Shown here: positions 36,582 through 49,257 of the stretch, piece by piece | How positions within the stretch are numbered: the first letter of the stretch is position 1 | How the letters are laid out: every line of letters starts with the position of its first letter | Source of the DNA: Aphelocoma coerulescens | Taxonomy: Eukaryota > Chordata > Aves > Passeriformes > Corvidae | DNA length: 64,000 nt | Direction of reading: 5' to 3' | Assembly (NCBI RefSeq): GCF_041296385.1 | Contig: NC_091020.1 | Coordinates: 25,518,501 to 25,582,500 of the forward strand | Notes under the pieces: model-generated | Seen by the model: only the letters and a program-made list of their open reading frames with translations | The model's database searches: none | What the model was told of the DNA's origin: nothing | Program-made: the position numbers and the translations under genes

Positions 36582-37569
36582 TGTGGCTAGGTGCCAGGCG
36601 TCCGCCAGGGCCACTCTGTCACTCCCCTCCTCAGCTGGACAGGGGGCAGAAAATGTAGTGCAAGGCCTGTGGGTCAAGATACGGGCAGGGAGAGATCACT
36701 CAGCCATTACCATCATGGGAAAAACACCCTCAGCTGGGGAAATTAACTGAATTTATTGCTTATCAGTACTCTACTGTACTCTATCCTATGCTACTCTATC
36801 AAATCAGAGTAGAGTAATGAGAAATAAAAACTAAATCTTAACACACCTTTCTACCACCCCTCCCTTCTTCCCAGGCTCAACTTCACTCACAATTTTCTCT
36901 CTGTCCTTCATCCCAGCAGCAGGGGGGGGCAGGACATGGGGGCTGATCTCAGTTCATCACACATTGTCTTTGCCTCTTCTTCCTCCTCAGGGGAGGACTC
37001 CTCACACTCTTTCCCTGCTCCAATGTGGTGCCTCTCCCACAGGAGACAGCTGTCCACAATTTTTTCCAATGTGAGTCCTTTCCACAGGATGCAGTTCTTC
37101 ATGAATTACTCCAGTGTGGATGTTTTCCATGGGAGGCAGACTTCAGGAACAGACTGTTCCAATGTGGGTCCCCTGTGGGCTCACCTGTCCTGCCAGTCCC
37201 GACCCTCTATGGGTCAAGGAGTTGGCCTGCCTCACCATGGTCTTCACTGTGGGTTGCAGGGGAATCTCTGCTCCAGTGCCTGGAGCACCTCCACTTCTTC
37301 ACTGACTTTGGTGTCTGCAGCACTGTTTCTCTCACATATTCTCACTTCTCTCTGGCTGAAGTTGTCAGTCAGTTTTTTTCCCTCACTTCTTGAAGATGTT
37401 ATCCCAGAGGTGCTACCACTGTCACTGATGGGTTTGACCTGGGCCAGCAGTGGGTCCATCTCAGAGCTGGCTGGTGTTTGCTCTCTTGGACAGCTTCTTG
37501 CAGCTTTTCATGGAAGCCACCCCTTTAGCCCCCTCCCTGCTATGAAAACATTTCCACACAAACCAAACA
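36582..37569 (-). mobile_element. Nearly complete solo-type ERV long terminal repeat, antisense to the gene
   Basis: The roughly 990-bp block closely resembles, in reverse orientation, an endogenous-retrovirus LTR family that I recall as abundant in songbirds. On the minus strand it begins TGTTTGGTTTGTGTGG and ends near the complement of TGTGGCTAGGTGCC. It contains several imperfect copies of a short CACATTGGAG-like unit (on the + strand near 37018, 37067, 37110 and 37160). An AATAAA polyadenylation signal lies on the minus strand at 36752-36757. No gag, pol or env sequence lies beside it, so it looks like a solo LTR. I saw no convincing target-site duplication, and the outer ends may be eroded. 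The long + strand frame across it (36936-37676) is an artefact of the LTR. The family name is not given because I cannot verify it. Confidence 0.8.
36752..36757 (-). terminator. AATAAA polyadenylation signal inside the LTR
   Basis: TTTATT on the + strand is AATAAA on the minus strand, placed in the 3' part of the LTR where the viral polyadenylation signal is expected. It would act on antisense transcripts, not on SORCS3 pre-mRNA. Confidence 0.5.
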
Positions 37570-40500
37570 TGTGTGTTAACCTTTCAGGTGTGGGGGTGTG
37601 TTCTGGGTGGGATTTTCAATTCCTGCAGTTATTGTTGAAGCTTTCTGAACTAGTCAGTCTTGCATCCCAGCTATAGGAACAATACAGCTAAAATGCTGTG
37701 CCTCTCTATTTGAGAATCTCATTTGAAAGGCTGGTGCAAGTTTTTACCAAACTAGTTACTGAGAATATAATTAAATAATTTCTGCTTCCCACTTGTTAAT
37801 AGAATGCTGTGGCAGGCACCAGCTGTTTTGCTGCTGTGCTACGGATGATTCTTGAGTGACATTTGCAAGAACAAAGCTATTGTAAATACATTCCTTTCAT
37901 AGTATCAAGTCCTTACTGTATGAAGGAGTTAGTCAAATGTCAAATAGTTTTCTGCAGTCAGAGGTTCAGTGTAACAGGGATTTTGAAGTAGGCTGGAAAG
38001 ACCAATCTATTTATTTGATGTCACAAAATGGCTTGATGCCACTATTAAACTGGAGGTAATGATTTTGCATGATCCTGGTGTTTATACAGACAAGCTTGGA
38101 AGAAACAGGCATCTGATGAGGTGGTCATGTATGTGAGAAGCCAGATGAGACATCCTGAGTGTGCATTTGCTAAGAGATCCATCTGCAGCGAGTGCAGAGC
38201 ATTTGCTCTTGGGTTGAAGCGCTGTACTTCTACTTGCAGAGCTTTGTAATCTTTTTTTGATGTTAGCCACTGGAAGGAGAAATCAAAATACAAGACAGGC
38301 ACATGTGACTGACTGTGAGGTAGTAATTAGGCTCCCCTGATCCAGTACAGCAATAGCAGACCTGGGCATTTTTGCTTCTACTCCTGGAAACTAATGCATC
38401 TGTGTGCACACCTCAGCTGCTCTCTTCTGCCCAGGAGAAAGATAAGAAAAATAAACTGAGCTAGAAACACCCTGAAGCTGCATACATTTTATCCCAGAAA
38501 CTGAATAAAACTGTTCACACAGTAAGAGCAAGGATTAGGTGGTCTGCAGCTTGTTGGTCAAATGGAAATGTTGCAATGCCAAGTTCAGGCTTTTTCTTTA
38601 TGTCTGCCTTTGCATTCAAGGCCACTCATGATGCTTTCCTTCACTGGTCAGAAGGATAGCTTGAAGTGCTGGTTCAATGTGGGTCCTAGAATGGAACCAT
38701 GGAGCAGTGCTTTTCCCAGTTGAAATGTTTGTTTAACATAACTGAGGTATAGATTGTGCTGAGCCCCATCTTGGGTTACTAAGAGTCGTGAAAGAGCTGC
38801 CATTCTGACTCAGGATCACGCAGCTTCACTGCAGTCACAGCTGATACTGAGATAATGGGCAGTGCTGTTAGAGCCTGACAGCAGTGCCATGTGAAATCCC
38901 CAGATGAAGTCTTCTGAGAGGCCAGTGTAATGCATTCCTGCATGTCTGGAAGCAGGGGTGCTTCCGCAGCTGAGTGGGAACCAGAGGTCAGCCTTTTCCT
39001 TCTCTTAGGTTAGGCCAATTCAAGAATCAAGTCTCTTTTAGGCTTTAAGTCCCATATACTTAAGAGTATTCATCATGTCTTTTGCATCTTCAAAAGATTG
39101 TTGTGGTTGTTCTCTTTTTCTCTAGAAACCAGATCTGGATCTCACACCTTCCCACTCTACTGTGCTGTGCCTTCTCTCCTAGATGTGGTTATGAGATCCT
39201 GCCAGTGGCAATGACCATTTGATCTCTCTGCTGCTCACCAGAAAAGATATATCAAGAGCTTCTAAAATAAGTGGCTACAGAGGCTGCAGTAGTGCTCTGC
39301 AGTTGTGAGGAGGCTATCCAAAGGGATGCCATGCTGTCAGGGCCTAATTGTCCAACTGCAGCCTAGTTCTGCTCTTACTCCTCTGTCCTTTGTTTTTGTG
39401 CCCATTTTTCTGTGAGGCAGCATGAAGTTGCCTGGCACAAAATAGGTGGAGCTGGATCAAATAGTCCTTGCTTTCTCAGTTCATATGTCCATTTTTTGGG
39501 GATAAAACTGCTCTGAAACACTTCTGATTTGATGCATGAGAGGCAATAAAATATAAAGTTTATCATTAGCCTGCGACCTGGAGATAATATCCACCTACAG
39601 ATACTGTGACAAGGAGGGTGACTTGCTGTATGCTCTGCAGTGCAGCCGCTGCTACAGCGGGAAACCATATTCTTCCACCCCTCTAAGTTCTAGAAGTGTG
39701 TTTGAGCCTTAAATTATATTTTAATGACTCTTTAGTGGCAGATTTAAAAATACAAATAACTGAAAACGAATCAAGTACATACAATTTGACTCCCAGCAGC
39801 AGAAACTATTAAGGGAAGATCTAATCCATCCTCATGTATCTGTGAATGAGTAAACAAGTTGGAAAAATTAATTTCATATCTTAGGTTAAAAGGTATATCT
39901 CAGATTAATATTTGTTTTATTTTTCTCTTTCAATTAAAGTAATAATAATGTGGTATTTTAAACAAGCTGTGGTCAACTCAGAAATTAATGAGAATGATGA
40001 ATCTGAAAATCCATTTTGTGTAGTATGTTCCACACAGTAAAATGAAATACCAACACTTTGTGTCCCTACAAATAATGAATTTGGTAACCACCTAGATAAA
40101 ATATTTTTAATTTTTTTTGTTTCTAAAAATATAAAAAAATATTAAAGTTTTGGTATGAAATGAAAATAGTTAGTGTTTTGGATCTTCCCATTAAAAGGTT
40201 TTCCTCTAAGGTCTTCTGACCTACAGTTCCATGGCTGTGATTCAAGCCTGTTTTTAATGACTGTTTCATCCTAAACATCCCTCCTTCTTTTTAGCTAACT
40301 CCTGCACATGTGACAACAATATTAAGGTATTTATCTAGCTGATTAAAGAAACAACCAACCAACTAAACAAAAAAACCCACATTTTGAATGTCCTCTTAAC
40401 AGAATCATTGTCCCTTCCAAGTTGGTGTTTTAGAATGCCTATTCCATATTCTAACACCTTCTTCTTTAAGAGGAGGAGCCCATCTCTTCTCAACAGAACT

Positions 40501-42564
40501 TCTTGAAATATGGCTTCATTCTGAGAAAGCCAAAGACTTTGTGATGTTACCACTTCCATCAACTGAAATAGCTGTATACAAAACCAGTCACCAAATCTTT
40601 TTATTACCACTGCCACATAGATATTGTCCTGCTTTTTCCTGCCTAGGGCAATTCCCAGCAGAAGATTCAGTGAGAGGGAGCTCAGCAGGCTTTCTGAAAG
40701 ATAGATGGCTGTGTGGCTGCTAGTTACTTTGTTGATTTAAGGACAAATCACAGTTACCACCATTTGTTTTCTCTTTGTAGTATCCAAGGAGTTAGTGAGG
40801 ATACTTTTTTGCTATGAGTCAACTCAGCATATCGTTCCTGCTCTTAATTTTTATAGCCAATTAGGACCCTCCTCTGCCTTGCTAACTCTCCTGTATGATG
40901 ACATAAATGCAGCATGGCTGAGCCAAGAAATCTCTGTGTGTGGGCATGAACACGTAGCAAGTTCATAGACCCTGATATCTTCTCACAGTGTATAAAGCAC
41001 AGGCAGGAGGAGTTTTTACGGGGCTTTAAGCAAACATGGGTGGGTTTACTATTCCCTCCAAAGCAGCTATGTGACATTGTATAACTATCAGGTCCTGGGA
41101 GATTAAATGCATCTTGTGAGTTGAAAATCTTGGATCTCTTCCCAGTAGCTTTGTGTGTGTGTGTCTACTTTATTGATAAAATAGTGCAATCTGATGTGTG
41201 CACGTGTTGGTTCTGTTAATGGCCCCCTAAGTGGCCTTTGGCAGAAGGTGGACAATATGTAAATGTTACAGACAATTTGCTGCAGGTCAGACTGGGTCTC
41301 ACTGGGAGTGTCCATACTGACACTTGGTTATATGACCCAGTACAGAGGGAAAATGGGCCTTCAACCTCCAGTTTTCATGGGTAACTTTGCATTTGCAGAA
41401 AATACATAGGAAGCCATTTTAAACAATCCTTGTATCAAAATATGGTGGGAAGGGGAATATATGAAAAAGGTGCAATATTGTCTGTTGGAAAGCCTGGAGA
41501 ACTTCTCTATGGAGTGCTGTGAAAGCTTCAAGTCTCCCAGCACAAGCTTAAGGTACAGATTTCATTGCTGCCATTCACAGTGACTGGGGAGGAATATCTC
41601 GAGTTGATCTTACATTTCTGATGCTAACATGTCAAATGTCTGATTATTTGTCTCATTTATCCAAGGAACCAACTAATTCTCAATAGGCAAAACTTCCCAC
41701 ACTGCGATACCTCTCTGGGGAATGGATCAGTCTGGAGGTAGAAATGGAAGGGCGTTTCCAACTCCATGGAATTTCTCTCAGAGTGACATTGAAACTTTCA
41801 GAGCAACATGCACAACTCTCCTGCATGAATATTTTTTTAAAAGATAATTTTAAAAAGATAATTTGTTTAAAAGAGAAAAGATTACTGAATAGGGAGAGAG
41901 ATATTTAAAATATTTCAAATCATCATTGTTAAGAGAAAAAAACCCCAAGTATGCAAGGTGATACAATTCCACCTCTTCTTACAGACCAAACTGCAACTTG
42001 GAACCTGCTGGGAATAGGTAAGAGACAGAATAATTCAATAACATACCAATTTAAATTCCCCAGCTACACCATTACAAATTTGAGAACATTAGATAAACAA
42101 GAAGTTTGGCAATCAGTGGCTTCTCTCTCCATAGGGCTTAATCTTCAGCAGAAAGTGAACAAAAGAAAGTGGGTGTCTCATTTTCTCTTTGAATAAGGTG
42201 ATAAATAAGAGGTGCAAGATAACATTCTGCTGTATCACCAAGTTGCACCTGGCAGACAGTATCAGGTCTGACTGGGGAGATCCCTTTGGTGTGGGAGATG
42301 TGGCAAGTTATCATCTGAAAATTGAATGCAGTGCATGTCACTGCCTTGACTATCTTGACTAGACACTGCTGAATTTATAAAAAAACAAATCACAGCTAAC
42401 ACTGGGACTACATGGGAAAGTTTGGGTTGTTTGTTTTTTTGGGTTTTTTATAATGTTTTAGACACAGAAGCAGAGCAATGTCTCTGCTCTGGGTAAAATT
42501 CTCCCCTGGAATTTAGGCCCAGTCTCCCAGTATGACATAGGGGCAGTAAGGCAACTAAGAGTGG

Positions 42565-42604
42565 GGTTGTTTGGTTGTTTATTTTTTTGTTTTTTGTTTT
42601 TTTT
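42565..42604. repeat. T/G-rich low-complexity tract
   Basis: GTTTGGTTGTTT followed by T-runs separated by G. A similar shorter tract lies at about 42421-42452. Confidence 0.8.
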
Positions 42605-42727
42605 CCACAATGTCCAGTTGGGCAGTGTGCTGCCAGAGAAATCCAGGGGGAGTTGCTTCTAGAAATACAGGCACCTTATTCCAACCAGTCATTCATATTT
42701 GGGATTCTTTGTGATCAGCTATTTTCA

Positions 42728-42860
42728 CAGACACATGGAATAATCCAAGTTGGAGGTAATCTCAAAAGATCATCCGGCCCAACCTTTCATGGGAGAGGGA
42801 GCCTAGATGTGATTATCTAGCACCCAGTCCAGTCCTGTCTTGAGTGCCTCCAGTAAGTGC
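42728..42860 (-). mobile_element. Old CR1 LINE 3'-end fragment, antisense
   Basis: The + strand shows the reversed CR1 3' end pattern. A GGAATAATCCAAGTTGGAGG segment corresponds to 'agaatcatccaggttggaa', followed by GATCATCCGGCCCAACC and then TCTAGCACCCAGTCCAGTC with TGTCTTGAGTGCCTCCAGTA. All occur in the expected order for an avian CR1 tail. It is diverged and only about 130 bp long. Confidence 0.65.
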
Positions 42861-44128
42861 TCTTTGGTCTCAGTTTTTTGTGCTCCATAAGGAAATTTAG
42901 GCACATGGGGCCTTCAGGGTTGTGTTCAGTTGAGGATATTGCACTTTGAGTTGGAACTCCTAATGTTGGAAATGCGATTCCAGGATAGCAGCCGCTACTG
43001 CAGATGTGCTGAAATGAAGCAGTGAGAGTTGCTGCATGTCTGAAGTGAGATGTGACTCTGGCCCAGGCCTGTAGGTTTTCTTTCCTCAGGAACTGAGGTA
43101 TGGGGCTGATGAGGAGAGGCAGGTTGGTGGCTGCCTCACATCTCATTTTGATATAAATTAGCAGGCACCCAGAGCTGTTACCTGCTCCTCAGCAGCATTC
43201 CTAGTCCTGGAATTTAATTGTCGTCGTCAGAAGTGTGAGTAACTACTCCTTTTATCAACAACAGCTCGAGACTGCACCTTTTGAGTAAAACTCAGCTTTT
43301 CTTAGCAAGATTATTTCTAACAGGGAAAATAAGCTCCTTCTGCTCCTGCATGGATCCTCATGGTAGAATCACCATTTCATTGTATGGTGTGAGAGAAGAC
43401 ACCAGGGCTAATTTCTCATCATGGTTCATTGATACCTGAAGAGCACAGTGACTGTGGTTCCAGTCCTATGGATACAGTGCTCAGCTTTCAGATTTATCTT
43501 GCACCAATCACTTGACATCTGAGCACCCCACAGAGCGAAGCTGGAGGCACACCTACTGCATTCTTTTCTTCACCCAAAATGGAAAAGAGATTGAGGAAGC
43601 TGCTATAATAACAATTTCTCCTACAGGCCTACCATAGTGAGGAAGGAAATAAAGTGAGTATGTTGTCCAGCTGTAAAGGAACACATAGTGTTTCATGTTT
43701 AATATGAGCCATATTATAGTAACTGTTCATAGAAATCCCTACCATACTGACTGGTCCATTGTATTGCACATTCATGTTAAGCAGCAATCCCTGCCTGAGA
43801 GTGCTTGCAATTAAACGTGAGGCTGACAGACAAAGCGTTGTCCCCTGAGTATCTCTAGTGTATTCAGGCACAGGTCATTAAAGTGTTTCACTGCCTAACT
43901 ACCACTGAGGACTATAACAAAGTCAGAAACTGAATGCAGATAGAGTCCTGTTCCCATGACTTAACCACAAATAAGCCTTTCATCTCTTTGCCTTTTGAAT
44001 ACTCTTCTGAGAACTTCAGGTTCTACAAACATATCATGTGTCTGTTGCTGGACAAGCCACCTGCCAGCAGCTCTCCCAGGCAGGCAGGGCTCCATCAAAC
44101 AGATAAACTGAAATGTTAGTGAAGTTAG

Positions 44129-44172
44129 AAAAAACACAAACCAAACAAAAAGAACCAAACCCCACACCAAAC
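44129..44172. repeat. A/C-rich low-complexity tract
   Basis: A-runs broken by C and CC (ACAAACCAAACAAAAAG and similar). Confidence 0.75.
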
Positions 44173-44379
44173 CCTTGAGATTGGGAATATTTAAAGGCAA
44201 TTTACAGAAGTCTCTTCTTCAATATGATAATGAACTGAAGAATTGAAATCACTTAACTTCATTTACAAATCATGAATATGTATCAGTGCCTTTAAATGAA
44301 AGGACGACTCAAACAGATATAGTGTTTGTTCAATTCATTAAAAGGAAGACAATTTATCAGGAGGTTTTTTCCACTCTTA

Positions 44380-44770
44380 AACTAAAGCTATATGCAAATG
44401 TCAGTAAATCAAGACCTTGCGCTAATTCTACAGCATGATGAATATTTTTATAATCCTAATTAGAACCAGTCATTTAGTTCAGCAATTTCCCCCAATCTAG
44501 CCAATTTGAAATTAAAATAGATGCCTTGATTACAAAACTCATTAGCAAAGAAGCACCCTTTTTTGCTAACCAGTTCATTTGGAATGCACAAGCTGAATGA
44601 AGTGAGGAGCACTTGTGTTGTCAATTGCCGTAAGTGAAGTGAGCCTTAATTGTTGGCATTGTGAAGTATTTGTATTGCTGCATGTTTCATTGCAGTATAA
44701 TATATCATTCATTAAACATAACAAAAGCAGTTTTAAAATGATTTAATTAAGTGGTGTTGGTGCACCAGGT
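44380..44770. promoter_or_regulatory. Candidate conserved noncoding block
   Basis: It contains an octamer ATGCAAAT (44392-44399), a palindromic CTAATTAG (44456-44463) and many ATTA cores. The sequence is complex, not low-complexity, and repeat-free. It reads like vertebrate conserved noncoding DNA, which is an impression only. Confidence 0.25.
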
Positions 44771-47700
44771 AATTTTTATAAAGTCAGATGTCACAATTGT
44801 TTGCATTTGAAGTATTGATGGGCATTACTGTCGGAAAGAAGACGTATGACTCTACATTTATCATTCTGATTATGGTAGGCCTGGCAGTTTTAATAGGAGA
44901 TGGGAAATTAAATTATGCAACCCTGGCTCTACTTCAGAAATGCCCAATGAATTTTGTCCTGGCAAAATACTGAACTTTGGGCTTGTGATGATTTGTGGTA
45001 GCAAAGAGAAAGTAACGGCTTGTGAAACTTGATTTAGCCAGAACAGACTTTCCTATTGCTTGTTATTTATGTTATAGATACTTCATGAGCAAGTTTTACT
45101 TTGAAAACGGAAATATAGAGATAAATGGAGCGAGACACACTTGATGCCTAGATGTGCTCTTCTGCTGGAGCAACCTATTTTATTGTGTAACAGAGCAAGG
45201 ATCCTGTGGTTTATTCCTGGGCCATGCTAAATCATGGCAGTATATTGATTTTATCTGGAGCCTAAGTGGGGTGAAGAGTGGTTATAAATATAGCAGATGG
45301 GAATAAAAATGAAAGAGTGAAGAAGGCTGAAGAATAAGAACACCAGGGCCATGATTTATTTTGCTTGACTGTAGAGATCTAAAATGTTGCAATGTGCGCC
45401 TACATTGGGTGTCGAGGCTTCACATCGTAGTTGGTGGTGATCTACTGAACAGTGTTGATTGATTTCTGGAAGCAAATGGAGGTGACCCTTTTAGGGTGAG
45501 GTAAATTGTACCTTGGACTCACTTGTATTGACTAGGCCTCCGCTGAGTGTCTAGGAAGTAATTTCCTTTGCTGAGATGTAACTATTTGCTATACTACCTG
45601 AGATTAGGGGACTTGAAACCAACCCTGCTGTCTTGGATGCATGCAAAATGGATTACATGGGATATGATTCCAATATGATCAAAACAGCAAAAAGCATTAA
45701 GTTTCCTAGTTCCTGTTGTCGTGCCTACAGATTCTAATGACCCTCACCCTGGAGGAAAGAGCAAACATGATGTGGAAGCAAAGGAGGAGTTCCCAACCTT
45801 TTGTTTCTCTTTTCAGTGAGGCAGCCAGCTGGACGAATGATGCTGAGGGCTGAAGGTACAGTCCTTTCCCCCTCATCCCCCCAGGCAAGCACCTGCACAT
45901 GCCTGTTTTTTACATCAACAGCCACCAAGAACAGGGAGAGTCTGTGAGGGTGCTTCCTGAGGGGTGCGTTTCTGTGTGCTGGACTGGCAGCTTGGGGTCG
46001 GGAGTAGGAATGGCAGGCCCAGAAATAGCAGACTGTCCCTTGCTCTCTGTTCTGCCCCTAAAGCAAGGGCGTTTCAGCTTCCTGAAATCAAAGTCTTTCT
46101 ACACAGTTGAGAGATGCATATCTGAGAGACAAAGAAAGAGAAACTCCAGAAAGCAGCAGGCAGGAGCTGATATTTCCTGGCAGAACTTCCAGTGTGATAG
46201 GGGTGGGGATCCTGTGTGAGAATTTCTCATCAGCAGGTGCTGTAGTAGTAAATGGGCCACAAGGCAGAGAAGGTCCTTCTTTTATGTTGTAGCACAGCAG
46301 TCTGTTAAAAAGCTCATACATTTAATTTTGAATTGCTTTGTGTCTATTGTGTGAAACAGGTTTGTGTAATACTAGAAGCTTATATGTTTTTTCTCAGATT
46401 GCCCTGTGCAAACAGGCTTCTCTCTGTCACTCTTGCCTTCCCTTTTTGAGTCACAACAAACCATCCCTGTCTCCAGTGCTTGTTTTCAGTGGGGAAATGG
46501 ACCATGTTCTGATCTGATAGCATACCTGAGGTGCTTTACAAAAGATGCGTGCAGTCACACATGTAGCAGCTGATATTCAGTGAGTCCATTGATTTTAGCA
46601 GGGAAATGCTGATTAACATCACTGGAGGATCTGACCTGAAAACATGTACGGTATTCATTTCTCACATAAAACAAGATAGATGTAGTTTATACCTCCCAGT
46701 GCACACGTTTTTTTTTCCCCTAAAATCTGCCTGGTGAGAGGTGCAGAGTCCCTGGGCAGAGAGCCTGTGTGCAAGCTCTTACTTGTGTTAAGGCAACTAC
46801 TTATTTCCATTGTTCAACATTGACGTACCAAAATTCACCCATCTTTTTAAAAAATCTTCTCTTTTTTCTCCTTTTTTTTTTCCTTCAGATAGAAACTTCA
46901 TGTAATCAATTATTCTGGGGAATAAAATGGCCAGAGAGAACAGCTGTAACTCCTCTGTCCCCTCTCTAGGCATGGATGATTCAAATGTCCCATATGTTCA
47001 ATGGTAATCCAGTGAATGTTTCAGCTTTTCATGCTTATTGTGTCAGTGGTGAAAAAGAAGGCCAGTTCCTGGATTTTTGGTCTAGCACCTCAGGAGCTAC
47101 AATCCCAAGTGTTTAGAAATAATGAATTGGTCCTTTGAAAGTAATGAGTTTGGCAGAGAAAAAATCAGGGAGGTGTTTGAATAATTTCAGTTGTCCTCTC
47201 TTATATGTCTCTTGATGCTTCTGTGACTGAGGAAATGTTGAAAACCATGTTTTTCAAATGCTTCCTCACAGTTAATAGAATTAGAAATTTTTCCATTAGA
47301 AAAAAAAAAAAAAAGGAGGAGAACTCCCAAGATTTTCGTAAAGTTCTGATTACAGCACTGTTCTTCTGCAGGGCATTTATGCTTTTAAGACACACATCTT
47401 TATTCATGGTTGCAAATGCTGCACATCTTTAGCTGTGTTTCGGTGCATGTTTCAGCTGGGTGTCCATATTGGTTATGTGGGGAAGACTGGTGACCTGTTT
47501 GGTGGTTGTTTGGGGTGTGCACACACCTGTGTGCAGGTTTGAATTTTTGCAGTAGAAACCCCACAGCAGTTTTGTGACAGTTACAAGAAGTTGTTCCACA
47601 GTAATAAAATTCTTTAGTTTTGTGTTCAATTGATTTTTATAGGACTATGGGTGGCTATAAAATGAAAGTTAGGGCATGATGCAGTAAAATTTTGGTGCAT

Positions 47701-49237
47701 TGAAAGTATTGTGGGTATGATAAAAGGAGGAGCTGAGGCACCGAAATGAAGGGTGATATTTTTGAGAGGAGGACAATTGATCAAAGAAACAACAAAGCTT
47801 AAAGCTTCATAGAAAATCCTTGTGATTCTGTCATGCAAAAGGAGGAAAACTATATCCTTCCCACAGCCTCCTACCTTGGGCATCTCATTTCTGCCACAGG
47901 CTCAGTGATCATAAACTGTCTGAATATAGATTTTGTAGCATTTTATGCTTGCAGTGTTCAAGAGATAGCAGCACGTACAAATAACATGTTAGCAGAGTGT
48001 ACTGGACCCAAGGGGACTTTCCTGCCGTATAGTGAGGGAACAATAATGTCATCAAAAGTTTTGCTGCCAAAACAGGACTCTAGTTTTGTCCTCTAACACA
48101 GCACTTGCTTCAGGCCAGTTGATTTTCTCAGATCTTCGTGCAAGTCCGCAGGAGTTATGCACACATACCCAGCGGCACAAATGCCACGAGTCTGAAAGTT
48201 CTGCTGCAAAATTGACTCTGCTATTCCCTAGCTAGATGAGTTGTGCTTTTTCTCCAGTGACAGCATGGAGAAGGCTGCTCTATTTTTCCTTTGCAGCCTT
48301 CCATTATGAGTTACGCTGTACCATCACTGCAAAGCTAGGTTAACTCCAGGAATTAAAGTTACATTATATCAAGTTTGGTGAGTTGTTGTTGTCTACAGTT
48401 GTTGCCTTGAATCAAGTTTGTTTATTCCTGGGGCTTTGTAGGGGCTTTTTTCTTCATCCTACTTCATAAGGTGGATTGAAGGTACCTAGAGTTTCAATAA
48501 ACGGGATAAATAGATTAAATATAGACACCATAGAATATTTACAAACCTAGAGAGCTGCTGAGAGAGGTTAGATAAGAGCTTCCTTTTTCTTGCATGATTT
48601 GCAATTGCAGATTCATTTATTCCAAAGGTACACAGTTTGATTGCAGGAACTGGGTGATGGATGAATCAAAGATGACAGTGTAAATGGTGTCTGCCCAGCA
48701 GCCCGGAGGGAGCCCTGGAACATGTGAGTTTCTCATTTGGTGATTTTTCTGGCAGTGATGCCTCAGTGCAGTGACAGTTTCTGCTCCAGCTGTCAGGCTA
48801 AATTGTTCCTGATGATAGCTGGTATTTACAATGATGCTGTTCATTTGGGTTCCTCCTGTAAACAGTCTCCTTTTCCCATTTGGATTGGGATAAACTGAAT
48901 CTCTGTGAGGTGCAGGGAGGAATCTCTCATATTCCATGAGACCTTTTACTCTTCCCTTCCTGCATGTGATCTCTGGCTTGGCTGTGTATGTGTGGAGATG
49001 GGTGCCTGTATAATCAGGCTCTGCTTTTCTCTTCAGTTGTTGCCTATTGCCAAGGCATGGATTGCCAGGGAATCTGGTCAAAAATAAATTTGGCTAGCTA
49101 GAGATGAACTACTCCACTGAATTTTAAGTGTTATAGTAAGAGCAGTACTGGAGAATATCTTCAAGACAGCAGAGCCCCTTGTGGAGACCAGAGTTGGCTG
49201 TTGAGTAGAGAGTGATGCTGAAAGGGATATAACTTCC

Positions 49238-49257
49238 TTTATTATATTATATTATAT
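49238..49257. repeat. (ATTAT)n short microsatellite
   Basis: About three to four units of ATTAT. Confidence 0.7.

Noticed and set aside
36936..37676. 246-codon + strand open frame
   Set aside because: It runs opposite to the ERV LTR, is Ser/Leu/Cys-rich and results from the LTR's composition; LTRs of this type contain no such gene.
42817..43146. 109-codon antisense open frame
   Set aside because: It overlaps the end of an old CR1 fragment and has no recognisable domain.
48617..49081. 154-codon antisense open frame
   Set aside because: No recognisable domain, and within the range expected by chance in this much sequence.
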